The notes below the pieces were generated by a model. That model ran no database searches, was not told the DNA's origin, and was given only the letters and a program-made list of their open reading frames with translations. The translations under genes were made by a program, and so were the position numbers. From an uncultured Eubacteriales bacterium (GTDB taxonomy: Bacteria; Bacillota; Clostridia; Oscillospirales; Acutalibacteraceae), in the NCBI GenBank assembly GCA_934552855.1, contig CAKTEU010000008.1:7128-71127 (forward strand): DNA of 64,000 bases, written 5' to 3'. Of this stretch, positions 50,915-60,621 are shown piece after piece; within the stretch, counting starts at the first letter, position 1, and every line of letters begins with the position of its first letter.

Positions 50915-52948
50915 ATGGCGAGAAGAAAATGGTGCGTTTCGCACATTGACAAGGAAAAGGCAAGCGAGCTTTCGGCCGCCTGCGGAATTGACCCGTTTGC
51001 GTCGCTCCTTCTTGTTTCAAGGGGTATAACCGAAAAAGAACAGGCGGAAGAATTTTTTTCTGAAAACGTCAGCTTTTGCAACCCGTTTTCAATCAAAGAC
51101 ATGGACAAAGCGGTTGAACGCATCAATCTTGCGATTGAAAAAAACGAAAAAATTGCCGTCTACGGCGACTATGACGCAGACGGTGTTACTGCCTCGTCTT
51201 TGTTATATCTTTTTCTTGAAATGCTCGGCGCAGACGTTGTTTGCTATATTCCGGACAGGGAGTCCGAAGGTTACGGACTCAACGTCAAAGCGGTCGAAAC
51301 ACTTGCTTTAGACGGCGTAAACCTTATTGTTACCGTTGACAACGGAATTTCCGCAATAAGCGAAGCAAAGCGCATTAAGGAACTCGGAATGAGCCTTGTT
51401 GTTACCGATCACCATAAAGTCGGCTCTGTTTTGCCGGAAGCGGTCGCAGTTGTTGACCCGCACCGAGAAGATGACGAATGCGTATTTGAAGATTGGGCCG
51501 GTGTCGGTGTTGCATTCAAACTTATTTGTGCGCTATCAGACGGCGAAAGCGAAGAAATTCTTGAAAACTTTGCCGATCTTATCGCAGTCGGAACAATTGC
51601 CGATATTGTTCCGCTTACAGGAGAAAACCGTGCCATTGTGAAAAAAGGTGTTCAAAAAATCAACGCCGGCGAAAACGTTGGAATAAAGGCACTCAGAAAA
51701 GTTTCAGGAAACGAGGACAGAATACTTTCCGCAAACTCGGTTGCTTTTTCCGTTGTTCCGAGAATAAATGCAATCGGAAGAATTGAACGTGCGGATAAAG
51801 CGTTTGAACTTCTTATCAGCCAAAACGAAGAACGTGCAAACGAAATTGCACACGAGGTTGACCTTGCCAACGCAAAAAGGCAGGAACTTGAACAGCAGAT
51901 TACCCTTGAAGCACAAAAGCAGCTTGAAGAAAACCCTCAAATGATTTTTGACCGTGTTCTTGTTTTTGACGGCGAAGGCTGGCACGGCGGCGTTATAGGC
52001 ATCGTTGCCGCACGCTTTGTTGATAAGTTTTTAAAGCCGTGCATTGTTATCACCGGTGACGGCGAAAATGCAAAAGGCTCCGGAAGAAGCATCGAGGGCT
52101 TTTCGCTTTATGACGCAATAAACAGCGTTTCCGACCTTTTGACTCATTTCGGCGGTCATCCGCTTGCCGCAGGTTTCGGCATTGCTTCAAAAGATATTCC
52201 GCAGTTCAGAAAGCGCATCAACGAATATGCAAAAACGGTTCAGATGCCGTTTGCAACGGTTCAGCTTGACTGTCGGCTTAAACCGCAGTTTATTTCGGCC
52301 GAGCTTATTCCGCTGATTGAAAGCCTTGAGCCTTTCGGAGCCGGCAATCCTCAGCCGCTGTTTGGACTTTTTGACATGACAATCACGTCCGTTCAGCCGC
52401 TTAAGGGCGGAAAGCATATCAGGCTGAACCTTACAAAAGAAAATGCAAACATTACCGCTCTTAAGTTCTCAACCCCGTTTGATTCGTTTCCTTATCGCAG
52501 AGGAGACAGGGTTGACCTTGCCGTAAGACTTGAAAAAAATGAATACATGGGTCAGACAAAGGTCAGCATATACATAAAAGACATAAGAATGTCCGGCACG
52601 GACGACGAAAAATATCTTCGTTCGGTCAGGCTTTATGAAAAAATACGCCGAAAGGAAACCGTAAGACCCGAACACGCCGCACTTGCAAAGGTTGACCGTG
52701 CGTTTGTGGCTTCGGTATACCGTTTTCTTAAAAACGAAGGCGGCTTTTGCGGCGACAGCGATATTCTTTGCTATCGTCTCGGTGATGACGGTTCTTCCGC
52801 TTGCAAAGTGCTTATGAGCATTGATATTCTTTGCGAACTTTCTATACTCAAAAAAGAGGACGGAAAGATTTTGCTTTTCAATACTGATAAAAAAGTTAAC
52901 CTTCAGGATTCACGTCTCATGGCGTATCTTGAAGAAATTTCACGATGA
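50915..52948 (+). CDS. recJ: Single-stranded-DNA-specific exonuclease RecJ
   Basis: 677 residues. DHH phosphoesterase with DYDADG (85-90) and DHH (165-167: VVTDHHK), DHHA1 domain with GGHPLAAGFGI, and an OB-fold (about 460-560). The additional C-terminal about 100 residues (winged-helix-like, DSDILCYRLGDDGSS) occur in Firmicutes RecJ. It degrades 5' ends of single strands in repair with RecQ. AAAGGAG site; 13 bp before relA. Confidence 0.96.
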   Translation: MARRKWCVSHIDKEKASELSAACGIDPFASLLLVSRGITEKEQAEEFFSENVSFCNPFSIKDMDKAVERINLAIEKNEKIAVYGDYDADGVTASSLLYLFLEMLGADVVCYIPDRESEGYGLNVKAVETLALDGVNLIVTVDNGISAISEAKRIKELGMSLVVTDHHKVGSVLPEAVAVVDPHREDDECVFEDWAGVGVAFKLICALSDGESEEILENFADLIAVGTIADIVPLTGENRAIVKKGVQKINAGENVGIKALRKVSGNEDRILSANSVAFSVVPRINAIGRIERADKAFELLISQNEERANEIAHEVDLANAKRQELEQQITLEAQKQLEENPQMIFDRVLVFDGEGWHGGVIGIVAARFVDKFLKPCIVITGDGENAKGSGRSIEGFSLYDAINSVSDLLTHFGGHPLAAGFGIASKDIPQFRKRINEYAKTVQMPFATVQLDCRLKPQFISAELIPLIESLEPFGAGNPQPLFGLFDMTITSVQPLKGGKHIRLNLTKENANITALKFSTPFDSFPYRRGDRVDLAVRLEKNEYMGQTKVSIYIKDIRMSGTDDEKYLRSVRLYEKIRRKETVRPEHAALAKVDRAFVASVYRFLKNEGGFCGDSDILCYRLGDDGSSACKVLMSIDILCELSILKKEDGKILLFNTDKKVNLQDSRLMAYLEEISR

Positions 52949-52961
52949 AGGAGGGTGAAAG

Positions 52962-55205
52962 ATGGACGGACATTATGAAAAAGACGGATTTGACAAACTT
53001 CTTGAAACAATAAAAATCGGCGGCTTTTCCGAACAGGATATCGCAAAAATAACCGATGCATATCACTTTGCCGAAAAAGCGCACCAGGGGCAAAAACGCC
53101 GTTCGGGCGAACCGTATATCATTCACCCGGTTGCCGTTGCGCAAATTCTTGCCGAAATGGGCATGGATGCCGATTCAATCTGCGCAGCACTGCTGCATGA
53201 TGTTGTTGAAGATACCCCCGTTACCGACGAGGAGATAAGAAAAAAATTCGGTGAAACAATCGAACAGCTTGTTGACGGAGTCACAAAGCTCGGTCAAATC
53301 ACATCAAACAAAACCCAAAGCGACGACGACGCAACAAAGGAAGAACAGCTCCTTTTGATGGAACGTCAGCAAAGCGAAAATGTTCGCAAAATGTTCCTTG
53401 CAATGAGCAAGGATATCAGAGTAATTATCATAAAGCTTGCCGACCGTGTTCACAATATGCGAACACTCCGCTTTATGCCTGAGGAAAAACGCCGCTTTAA
53501 GGCTAGGGAAACGCTTGAAATTTATGCTCCGATTGCTCACCGCCTCGGTATCAGAGCGTTCAAAGAGGAGCTTGAAGACCTTGCAATAAGCTATCTTGAT
53601 CCCGTTGCATATAAAGAAATTGCAACAACGCTTGAAAAGCAGGTTGAATCACGCCAGGCATTCCTTGAAGGGATAAAAAAACAAATCGGCGACCGTGTTC
53701 TTAAGGAAGTTCCAAACGCTCACATTTCCGGACGCATCAAGAGCGTTCACGGAATCTATCGAAAAACTTATATGCAGGGCAGAACGATTGACGAAATTTA
53801 TGACATCTATGCCGTAAGAATTATCGTTGATTCGGTTTTTGAGTGCTATTACTGCCTTGGCATAATCCATGATATGTTCAACCCGATTCCCGGCAGATTC
53901 AAAGACTATATCTCAACGCCGAAACCGAATATGTATCAGTCTCTGCACACAACCGTAATCGGAAAGGACGGCATACCCTTTGAGGTTCAGATAAGAACAT
54001 GGGAAATGCATCACACCGCCGAATACGGTATTGCCGCTCACTGGAAATATAAGCTCGGAATCAACGGAAAAGCAAAGTTTGAAGAACGCCTTGCTTGGAT
54101 AAGACAGCTTCTTGAAAACCAAAAGGAAAGCGATGATGTTGAAGAAATTGTCAGCATCATCAAAACCGACTTCACCCCGGACGAAGTTTTTGCCTTTACT
54201 CCCAAGGGCGACGTAATCAGCCTTCCGATGGGTTCTTCAATCGTTGACTTTGCATACGCAATTCACTCCGCAGTCGGTTCAAGAATGATCGGCGCAAAGG
54301 TTGACGGAAGAATAACGACTCTTGACCACAAAATCGGCAACGGAGAAATTATTGAAATTCTCACGTCCTCAACGCCGAGAGGGCCGAGCCGTGACTGGCT
54401 CAAAATTGCAAAAACAAGCTCGGCTCGAAGCAAAATCAAAAGCTGGTTCAAAAAGGAATGCCGTGACGAAAACATTGCCCGTGGCAAGGAAGAGGTTGAG
54501 CGTGAATTTAAACGTAATAACATTGTTCTTCCGGAAAAGCAGCTTCAGGAGTTTCTTTTGAAAGTTGCCAAACGTCAAAAGCTTTCTTCGGTTGATGACC
54601 TTTATGCCGCTCTCGGTTACGGCGGTCTTTCGCTCAACAAACTTATTCCGAGAATAAAAGAGGAATATAACAAGCTTGTTAAAGAAAACAAGCCCGAAGC
54701 CGAAGTTGAACCTTCAAAAATTACCACAACCAAAAAGATGGTTCGCTCACCGGAAGGTATTCTCATAGAGGGCATTGACAATTGCCTTATCAAGTTTTCA
54801 CGCTGTTGCGATCCGCTTCCCGGCGACGACATCATCGGTTTTATCACAAGGGGACACGGCGTTTCAATTCACACAAGAAACTGCACCAATGTTCCGAAGG
54901 ATATTTCAAAATGTGCCGAACCCGAACGCTGGATAAATGCTCGCTGGGACACAAAGGTTTCAAATTCCTACCGTGTCACCCTTTGCGTAACCTGCATTAA
55001 CCGTGTCGGAATGCTTGCGGATATTTCCGGTCAGCTTGCGAATATGCACGTTATGATTCATTCGCTTTTTACAAAGGAAGCAAAGGATGGAAGAACGGCG
55101 ATTTATCTCACAATCACGGTCAATTCCGCCGAACACCTTACATCGGTTGGCGAAAAACTCAAAAAAGTCAAAGGCGTTATTGAAGTTGAAAGATCCGGTC
55201 TGTAA
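52962..55205 (+). CDS. relA: Bifunctional (p)ppGpp synthetase/hydrolase RelA/SpoT (Rel)
   Basis: 747 residues. HD hydrolase domain (about 45-200, with AALLHDVVEDTPVT and KLADRVHNMRTL), synthetase domain (about 250-345; SVHGIYRKTYMQG, YAVRIIVD, FKDYISTPKPNMYQSLHTTV), TGS (about 405-465), zinc-finger/helical region with CCDPLPGDDIIGF, and ACT (about 669-747). Both active sites look intact, so it makes and degrades the stringent-response alarmone. Gene order recJ-relA-dtd-MBL-hemZ is common in Firmicutes. Confidence 0.97.
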   Translation: MDGHYEKDGFDKLLETIKIGGFSEQDIAKITDAYHFAEKAHQGQKRRSGEPYIIHPVAVAQILAEMGMDADSICAALLHDVVEDTPVTDEEIRKKFGETIEQLVDGVTKLGQITSNKTQSDDDATKEEQLLLMERQQSENVRKMFLAMSKDIRVIIIKLADRVHNMRTLRFMPEEKRRFKARETLEIYAPIAHRLGIRAFKEELEDLAISYLDPVAYKEIATTLEKQVESRQAFLEGIKKQIGDRVLKEVPNAHISGRIKSVHGIYRKTYMQGRTIDEIYDIYAVRIIVDSVFECYYCLGIIHDMFNPIPGRFKDYISTPKPNMYQSLHTTVIGKDGIPFEVQIRTWEMHHTAEYGIAAHWKYKLGINGKAKFEERLAWIRQLLENQKESDDVEEIVSIIKTDFTPDEVFAFTPKGDVISLPMGSSIVDFAYAIHSAVGSRMIGAKVDGRITTLDHKIGNGEIIEILTSSTPRGPSRDWLKIAKTSSARSKIKSWFKKECRDENIARGKEEVEREFKRNNIVLPEKQLQEFLLKVAKRQKLSSVDDLYAALGYGGLSLNKLIPRIKEEYNKLVKENKPEAEVEPSKITTTKKMVRSPEGILIEGIDNCLIKFSRCCDPLPGDDIIGFITRGHGVSIHTRNCTNVPKDISKCAEPERWINARWDTKVSNSYRVTLCVTCINRVGMLADISGQLANMHVMIHSLFTKEAKDGRTAIYLTITVNSAEHLTSVGEKLKKVKGVIEVERSGL

Positions 55206-55258
55206 GAAAAAACAAAAATTAATCAAAGCTTTAAAAGCGGTTTAACGGAGATTTAAAA

Positions 55259-55720
55259 ATGCGTTGTGTTATTCAAAGAGTTTCAAAAGCAAAAGTTACC
55301 GTTGACGGAAAAGTTACCGGAAAAATCGAAAAAGGTTTCATGGTGCTTCTCGGCGTAATGGACGGCGACACCGACGAAGAAATGCGCCTTCTTGCAAAAA
55401 AAGTCGGCGAAATCAGAATTTTTACCGATGAAAACGATAAGATGAATCTTTCGCTTTCGCAAGTCGGCGGTTCGGTTCTGCTTGTTTCTCAGTTTACGCT
55501 TTGCGCCGACCTTGCAAAGGGTCGCCGCCCGTCGTTTTCGCTTTCCGCACCCGTGAGCGAAGCGGAAAGGCTTTATCTTGCCTTTGGCGAAGAGATAAAA
55601 AAATACGGTGTGGCGGACGTTCAGTATGGCGTTTTCGGTGCAGACATGGCGGTTGAACTTTGCAACGAAGGACCGGTCACAATCGTTATGGACACAGATA
55701 TTTGGAAGAAGGCGAAGTAA
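55259..55720 (+). CDS. dtd: D-aminoacyl-tRNA deacylase
   Basis: 153 residues starting MRCVIQRVSKAKVTVDG, with the conserved SQFTLCADLAKGRRPSF and the C-terminal NEGPVTIVMDT (NxGPVT) motif. It removes D-amino acids from tRNA. The MBL gene starts immediately after its stop. Confidence 0.97.
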   Translation: MRCVIQRVSKAKVTVDGKVTGKIEKGFMVLLGVMDGDTDEEMRLLAKKVGEIRIFTDENDKMNLSLSQVGGSVLLVSQFTLCADLAKGRRPSFSLSAPVSEAERLYLAFGEEIKKYGVADVQYGVFGADMAVELCNEGPVTIVMDTDIWKKAK

Positions 55721-56359
55721 ATGAAACTTGAAGTTAACGGCTATCCCGTAGGCTACATGGGAACAAACTGCTTTCTTGTCACCGATACCGAAACCAATAA
55801 GCGTTTCATCGTTGATCCCGGTGAATACGACCATTCGCTCAAAAAGCTGCTTTCAAATGTAAATGTGGGCGAAATCGAATATATTCTTCTCACCCACGGT
55901 CATTTTGATCATATCATGGGCGTTTATGACGTTCAAAAAAATTACGGCGGAAAAATTGTTATCGGCGAAAGGGACGCAGACTGTTTCACCAACGACGAAA
56001 AGTCGCTCATTTCTAATTTCGGTTTTGACGGAAAGCTGCCCGAAAAGGCGGATATCCTTGTTAAAGACGGCGACAAGCTTCCGTTTGCCGGCGGCTCAAT
56101 CGAAGTTCTTCACACGCCCGGTCACACCGAAGGCAGTGTGTGCTATCTTATAGATGACCTTCTTTTCAGCGGAGACACACTTTTTTGCGGCTCTTTCGGG
56201 CGTACCGATTTCAAAAGCGGAAGCTTCAGAGACATGGTCAAAAGCCTTAAACGCCTTGCTTCTCTTGAAGGCGACAAAAAGGTTTTTCCCGGCCACAATA
56301 TGCTCACAACGCTTGAACGTGAAAGAAAGAACAATATCTGTTTAAGGAACGAAAAATGA
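55721..56359 (+). CDS. MBL-fold metallo-hydrolase (YqgX/GloB-like)
   Basis: 212 residues; metal motif LTHGHFDHIMG (HxHxDH), further ligands in HTPGHTEGSV, FSGDTLF and FPGHN. Glyoxalase-II-like hydrolase commonly found beside dtd and relA in Firmicutes. Start touches the dtd stop; stop overlaps hemZ by 4 bases. Confidence 0.92.
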   Translation: MKLEVNGYPVGYMGTNCFLVTDTETNKRFIVDPGEYDHSLKKLLSNVNVGEIEYILLTHGHFDHIMGVYDVQKNYGGKIVIGERDADCFTNDEKSLISNFGFDGKLPEKADILVKDGDKLPFAGGSIEVLHTPGHTEGSVCYLIDDLLFSGDTLFCGSFGRTDFKSGSFRDMVKSLKRLASLEGDKKVFPGHNMLTTLERERKNNICLRNEK

Positions 56360-57825
56360 ATCTTGTAATCATAAATCACAGCTATCACTATGAACTTGAA
56401 AACCTTGTTCGCCTTTTCTTTCCGAACGAAAAGATTGACGTTACAAAAGAGCGAAACGGCGAAGAACGTTTTGTTTTGACGGAGCTTCAAAAGGAAAACG
56501 ACGGCGCAAAAATTCTTGTTACTGTCTTTTTGAACAAAGCTTTTTCCGATGAAAAAAGGTTTTTGCTTTCAGAAAAACTTTCAGACGAAACCGAAGAAAG
56601 CTTTTTTGAACGCAAAATGGCTCAGCTTCTTTTTAAACTTCTTCAAAGGGCAACGGACTATACTCCGCCTTGGGGAATTTTGACAGGTGTGAGACCGGCA
56701 AAGCTTATGACAAACCTTTCTTCTTCATGGGGCGAGGAACGGGCAAAGGCGTACTTTGAAAACGAACTTTTTGTGAGCGGGGAAAAAACAAGCCTCGCTT
56801 TGTCCGTTGCAAAAAAGGAAAAGCCGATAATCGAAAAAAGCGGGAAAGATTCGTTCAGCCTCTATGTTTCGATTCCGTTTTGCCCAACAAGGTGCAGCTA
56901 CTGCTCGTTTGTTTCACACTCAAACGAAAGCGCAAAAAAGCTTATGCCCGATTATGTAAAGCTCCTTTGCAAAGAGATCGAGGAAACGGGGAAAATCGCA
57001 AAAAAACTTTCGCTTAAACTTGAAAGCGTTTATATCGGCGGAGGAACGCCTACTGCGCTCACTGCCGAATACTTAAAGGACGTTACCGACGCAATCGGTA
57101 AAAACTTTAATATTACCGAAAACTGCGAATATACTATTGAAGCGGGTCGTCCGGACAGCGTTACGGACGAAAAGCTTGAAGTGATAAAACAAAGCGGTGC
57201 AAAAAGAATCAGCATTAATCCCCAAACGTTTTCCGACAGCGTTCTTGAAGCAATCGGAAGAAAACACACCTGTGCCAGGACCGAAAAGGCAATGCTTATG
57301 GCACGAGAGCACGGCTTTAAAAACATCAACATGGATCTTATTGCCGGACTTCCGACGGATACTTTTGAAAGCTTTCAAAAAACGCTTTCAAAAACGCTTT
57401 CCTTTGAGCCGGAAAACATCACCGTTCATACCCTTGCGCTCAAGCGTTCCTCAACGCTTGTTACCGAAGAAAAGGAAAAAGGCAGTGCCGCCGAAGCGCA
57501 AAGAATGCTTTCCTTTGCTTTTGAAACGCTTACGAATAACGGTTATGAGCCTTATTATATGTATCGCCAAAGCAAGTGCCTCGGCAACCTTGAAAACGTC
57601 GGCTGGGCAAAAAAGGGCTTTGAATGCCGCTATAACGTCTATATGATGGAGGAGTGCCACACGGTTCTTGCCTGCGGTGCAGGGGCGGTAATAAAGCTGC
57701 GTTCCCCGACTTCGGGTTTAATTGAACGCATTTTTAACTTCAAATACCCGTATGAATATATAAACCGCTTTGATGAACTTCTTGAACGAAAAAAGCGTGT
57801 TGAGGAGTTTTATAAAGAATTATAA
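56356..57825 (+). CDS. hemZ: Radical-SAM coproporphyrinogen III oxidase-like protein HemZ
   Basis: 489 residues. An N-terminal about 165-residue domain including YTPPWGILTGVRPAKLM, specific to HemZ, then a radical SAM domain with the cluster cysteines 176, 180 and 183 (CPTRCSYC), YIGGGTPTAL and NMDLIAGLPTDT, and a HemN-like C-terminal part. HemZ belongs to the HemN superfamily; coproporphyrinogen dehydrogenase activity is assumed but not proven. No other haem genes are in the window. Confidence 0.93.
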   Translation: MNLVIINHSYHYELENLVRLFFPNEKIDVTKERNGEERFVLTELQKENDGAKILVTVFLNKAFSDEKRFLLSEKLSDETEESFFERKMAQLLFKLLQRATDYTPPWGILTGVRPAKLMTNLSSSWGEERAKAYFENELFVSGEKTSLALSVAKKEKPIIEKSGKDSFSLYVSIPFCPTRCSYCSFVSHSNESAKKLMPDYVKLLCKEIEETGKIAKKLSLKLESVYIGGGTPTALTAEYLKDVTDAIGKNFNITENCEYTIEAGRPDSVTDEKLEVIKQSGAKRISINPQTFSDSVLEAIGRKHTCARTEKAMLMAREHGFKNINMDLIAGLPTDTFESFQKTLSKTLSFEPENITVHTLALKRSSTLVTEEKEKGSAAEAQRMLSFAFETLTNNGYEPYYMYRQSKCLGNLENVGWAKKGFECRYNVYMMEECHTVLACGAGAVIKLRSPTSGLIERIFNFKYPYEYINRFDELLERKKRVEEFYKEL

Positions 57826-57829
57826 TTCG

Positions 57830-58789
57830 GTGGTGATAAGTATTTCCGAGATAAATAACATTGTTTCAATCAACGAAATGGCGAGTCTTTCGCCTAATGA
57901 GCTTGTTGAAATGAGTGAGCGGTACTTCCGCTTTCAGGTTGAAAAGGTTGCAAAAAAAGTCTCGTCCCTTTCGGGCAACCGCCTTGTCATGCTTGCGGGT
58001 CCAAGCTCTTCCGGAAAAACAACAACGGCCTCTTTGCTTTCAAAGGATCTTTTGAAAAACGGCAGGGGAGCAAAGGTAATTTCTCTTGACGATTTTTATC
58101 GCAACCAAAATGAAAAGATATATTTTGAAGACGGAACGCCGGACTTTGAAACCGTAAAATCGCTCGATACCGAAAAAATCAGGGAATGCCTTTCGGCGAT
58201 AACCGAAAAAGGCGAATGCCTTCTTCCTCGGTTTTCCTTCATTACGGGAAAGCGTGAAAAAGAACCGGTTCACTTTAAGCTTCAAAAGGACGAAGTTGTG
58301 ATTGTTGAAGGTCTTCATGCCCTCAATCCCGTAATCACCGATTCGCTTGACAGCGAAAAACTGACAAAGCTTTACGTCAGCGTTTCCTCAAGGGTGATGA
58401 ACAAAAACGAGGTTTTTCTTTCAAAAAGGGACATTCGTTTTATCAGACGTATGGTGCGTGATTATCTTTTCAGAAATGCCGAGGTTGATTATACTTTTTA
58501 TCTTTGGAACGGCGTTCGCATGGGCGAGGACAGATATCTTTTTCCGTTCAAAAATCTTGCGGACATAAAAATAGATTCATTTCACAGCTATGAAATGTGC
58601 GTTTTAAAAGAGCCGGCACTTTCGCTTCTTTCTCATATTGAAAAGGACAGTCCGTATTTTGAACGGTCAAAAAAGCTTTTTGAAAAGCTTTCGCAGTTTG
58701 TTTCGATTGAAAAGGAAAAGATGCCCGAAAGTTCGCTGCTTTGTGAATTTATAGGACAGGAGGAACTTCATTTTGAGTCAAAAAAATGA
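57830..58789 (+). CDS. Uridine kinase-like nucleoside kinase
   Basis: 319 residues if read from GTG 57830 (GTG 57833 follows). Homologues begin near ISISEINNI, which supports this start; an upstream in-frame TTG/ATG at 57770 would overlap hemZ by 56 bases. No strong ribosome site is seen. P-loop GPSSSGKTTTA, ISLDDFYRNQ, and VIVEGLHALNP of the phosphoribulokinase/uridine kinase family. It likely phosphorylates uridine or a related nucleoside. Overlaps the next gene by 17 bases. Confidence 0.85.
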   Translation: MVISISEINNIVSINEMASLSPNELVEMSERYFRFQVEKVAKKVSSLSGNRLVMLAGPSSSGKTTTASLLSKDLLKNGRGAKVISLDDFYRNQNEKIYFEDGTPDFETVKSLDTEKIRECLSAITEKGECLLPRFSFITGKREKEPVHFKLQKDEVVIVEGLHALNPVITDSLDSEKLTKLYVSVSSRVMNKNEVFLSKRDIRFIRRMVRDYLFRNAEVDYTFYLWNGVRMGEDRYLFPFKNLADIKIDSFHSYEMCVLKEPALSLLSHIEKDSPYFERSKKLFEKLSQFVSIEKEKMPESSLLCEFIGQEELHFESKK

Positions 58790-60551
58790 AAGAAAAGAAC
58801 AGTCGCTGCTTGTCGGTGCCGGTGTTTTAACAATAGCGTCTTTGATAGTCAAGGGCATCAGCGCACTGTATAAACTGCCGCTCACAAACTACCTTTTGGG
58901 AATTGTCGGAATTGCGTATTTCACACGTGCGTACGCAATTTATACTCCGCTTTACTCAATTTCAATGGCAGGACTTCCGATTGCGGTTTCAAAACTTGTT
59001 GCCCAAAATGTTGAACTCGGAAAAGTCAGGGACGCAAGAAGAATTTTCAATGTTTCAAGAAAGCTGTTCTTCCTTGTCGGTATTTCAGGAACGGTTTTGC
59101 TTGCGGCAATCGCACTGCCGTATTCAAAATATCTTATCAAATCGCCAGAATCGGTCACAAGTATTCTTGCGATTGCTCCGTGCATTGTTTTTTGCTGCAT
59201 GATGTCATCTTTCCGCGGCTATTACGAAGGACTCAAAAACATGACTCCGACGAGTGTTTCTCAGGTTATCGAAGCACTTGTAAAGCTTGTTTTCGGCCTT
59301 GTTGCAACGTGGGCATTCATCAGCGGCTGCAAAAGCCGATACGCTGCCAGCAACGTGGGCGGTGTTGCAACGATTCTCGGCAGAACCGTAAGCAGTGAAG
59401 CGGAACTTATGGAAGCGATTTATCCCTACGCTTCCGCCGTTGCGATTTTCGGCGTCACGCTCGGCTCAATGGTCGGTTTGTTGTATCTCTACGTTCATTA
59501 TAAAAGAAAAGGCTTCGGCTTCACGCGGGAGGAGCTTGTTAATTCTCCGCCGCCGAAGAGCGACAAAGTACTTAGAAATCAGATTATCAAGATTGCAACG
59601 CCGATTGCAATCAGTTCGCTTATTGTCAATGTCAGCAACATAATCGACGACGTAATGATAGGTAACCGCCTTGACCGTGCGCTGAAAGTCGGCGGCGATG
59701 TTATAAAGAATATGTATCAGTATTCTTTAGCCGTTTCGGAAACATCAGAAGTTGCAATTAAAGATTATCTTTACGGTTTGCACGCTTCGGTAGTCAACGT
59801 TAAAAACCTTATTCCGACAATTACGATTTCGATCGGTGTCAGCGTTATTCCGATACTGTCGGCTGCGTGGGCTGCAAAAAACAAAAACAGAATCAAGGTT
59901 ACCGTTGAATCCGCACTTCGCATAACGTCAATGCTTGCGCTTCCTGCGGGTCTCGGAATAGCCGCACTTTCCGAACCGATTTTAAGACTTCTTTACAGCA
60001 AGCAGACGCACATAATTCCGATTGCCGCTCCGATGCTTTGCGTATACGGCTTCGGAATGATCATGTTCTCGATTGCTTCACCGATTACAAATATGCTTCA
60101 GGCCGTGGGACGAATGGACATTCCGCTCAAGTCTGTTGCAATCGGTTCGGTTGTCAAAATCGTTCTAAACTTTATTCTTATCGGTAATCCGCAGGTTAAC
60201 ATCAACGGCGCTGTTTGGAGCACGATGGTCTGCTATATTGTTATGCTTTCGATTAATTTTACTGCGCTTTTGAAGGTTACAAAGGTTAAGCTTGATTACG
60301 CTTCGGTGTTTATAAAGCCGCTTATTGCCGCAACGGCGTGCGGACTTGCTGCGCTGTTCAGCTACAGCCTTCTTGCCGAAAAGCTTTCTGTAAACGGAAC
60401 AATTTCAACGCTTTTGGCAATCTGTGTCGGTGCCGCATTTTATGCCGCTGTGCTGCTTCCTATCAAAGGAATTTCCCGTGATGACGTTGAAATGTTGCCA
60501 AAAGGTGAAAAAATTGCAAAAGCACTTGCAAAATTTGGATTATTAGGGTAA
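58773..60551 (+). CDS. SpoVB/YabM-like polysaccharide flippase
   Basis: 592 residues with about 14 membrane helices, MOP (MATE/PST) superfamily, SpoVB-type: GISALYKLPLTNYLLGIVGIAYF, SMAGLPIAVSKLVA, SSFRGYYEGLKNMTPTSVSQVIEA (in parts). The position before mazG, rqcP, yabP, yabQ and divIC corresponds to yabM of Bacillus. Such proteins move lipid-linked precursors in cell-wall or spore-cortex synthesis. Translation starts at TTG 58773 with AGGAGGA 9 bp upstream, inside the kinase gene. Confidence 0.9.
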   Translation: MSQKNERKEQSLLVGAGVLTIASLIVKGISALYKLPLTNYLLGIVGIAYFTRAYAIYTPLYSISMAGLPIAVSKLVAQNVELGKVRDARRIFNVSRKLFFLVGISGTVLLAAIALPYSKYLIKSPESVTSILAIAPCIVFCCMMSSFRGYYEGLKNMTPTSVSQVIEALVKLVFGLVATWAFISGCKSRYAASNVGGVATILGRTVSSEAELMEAIYPYASAVAIFGVTLGSMVGLLYLYVHYKRKGFGFTREELVNSPPPKSDKVLRNQIIKIATPIAISSLIVNVSNIIDDVMIGNRLDRALKVGGDVIKNMYQYSLAVSETSEVAIKDYLYGLHASVVNVKNLIPTITISIGVSVIPILSAAWAAKNKNRIKVTVESALRITSMLALPAGLGIAALSEPILRLLYSKQTHIIPIAAPMLCVYGFGMIMFSIASPITNMLQAVGRMDIPLKSVAIGSVVKIVLNFILIGNPQVNINGAVWSTMVCYIVMLSINFTALLKVTKVKLDYASVFIKPLIAATACGLAALFSYSLLAEKLSVNGTISTLLAICVGAAFYAAVLLPIKGISRDDVEMLPKGEKIAKALAKFGLLG

Positions 60552-60621
60552 AATAACACAGATAGCCGTTTGATGTGTTTAATCTTCTTTTTGAGCGGTT
60601 TCATCTGCAGAGGTATTTTAA

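Noticed and set aside
57770..57829. Longer start of the nucleoside kinase gene inside hemZ
   Set aside because: No ribosome site, a 56-base overlap, and the extra residues do not fit the family N-terminus.
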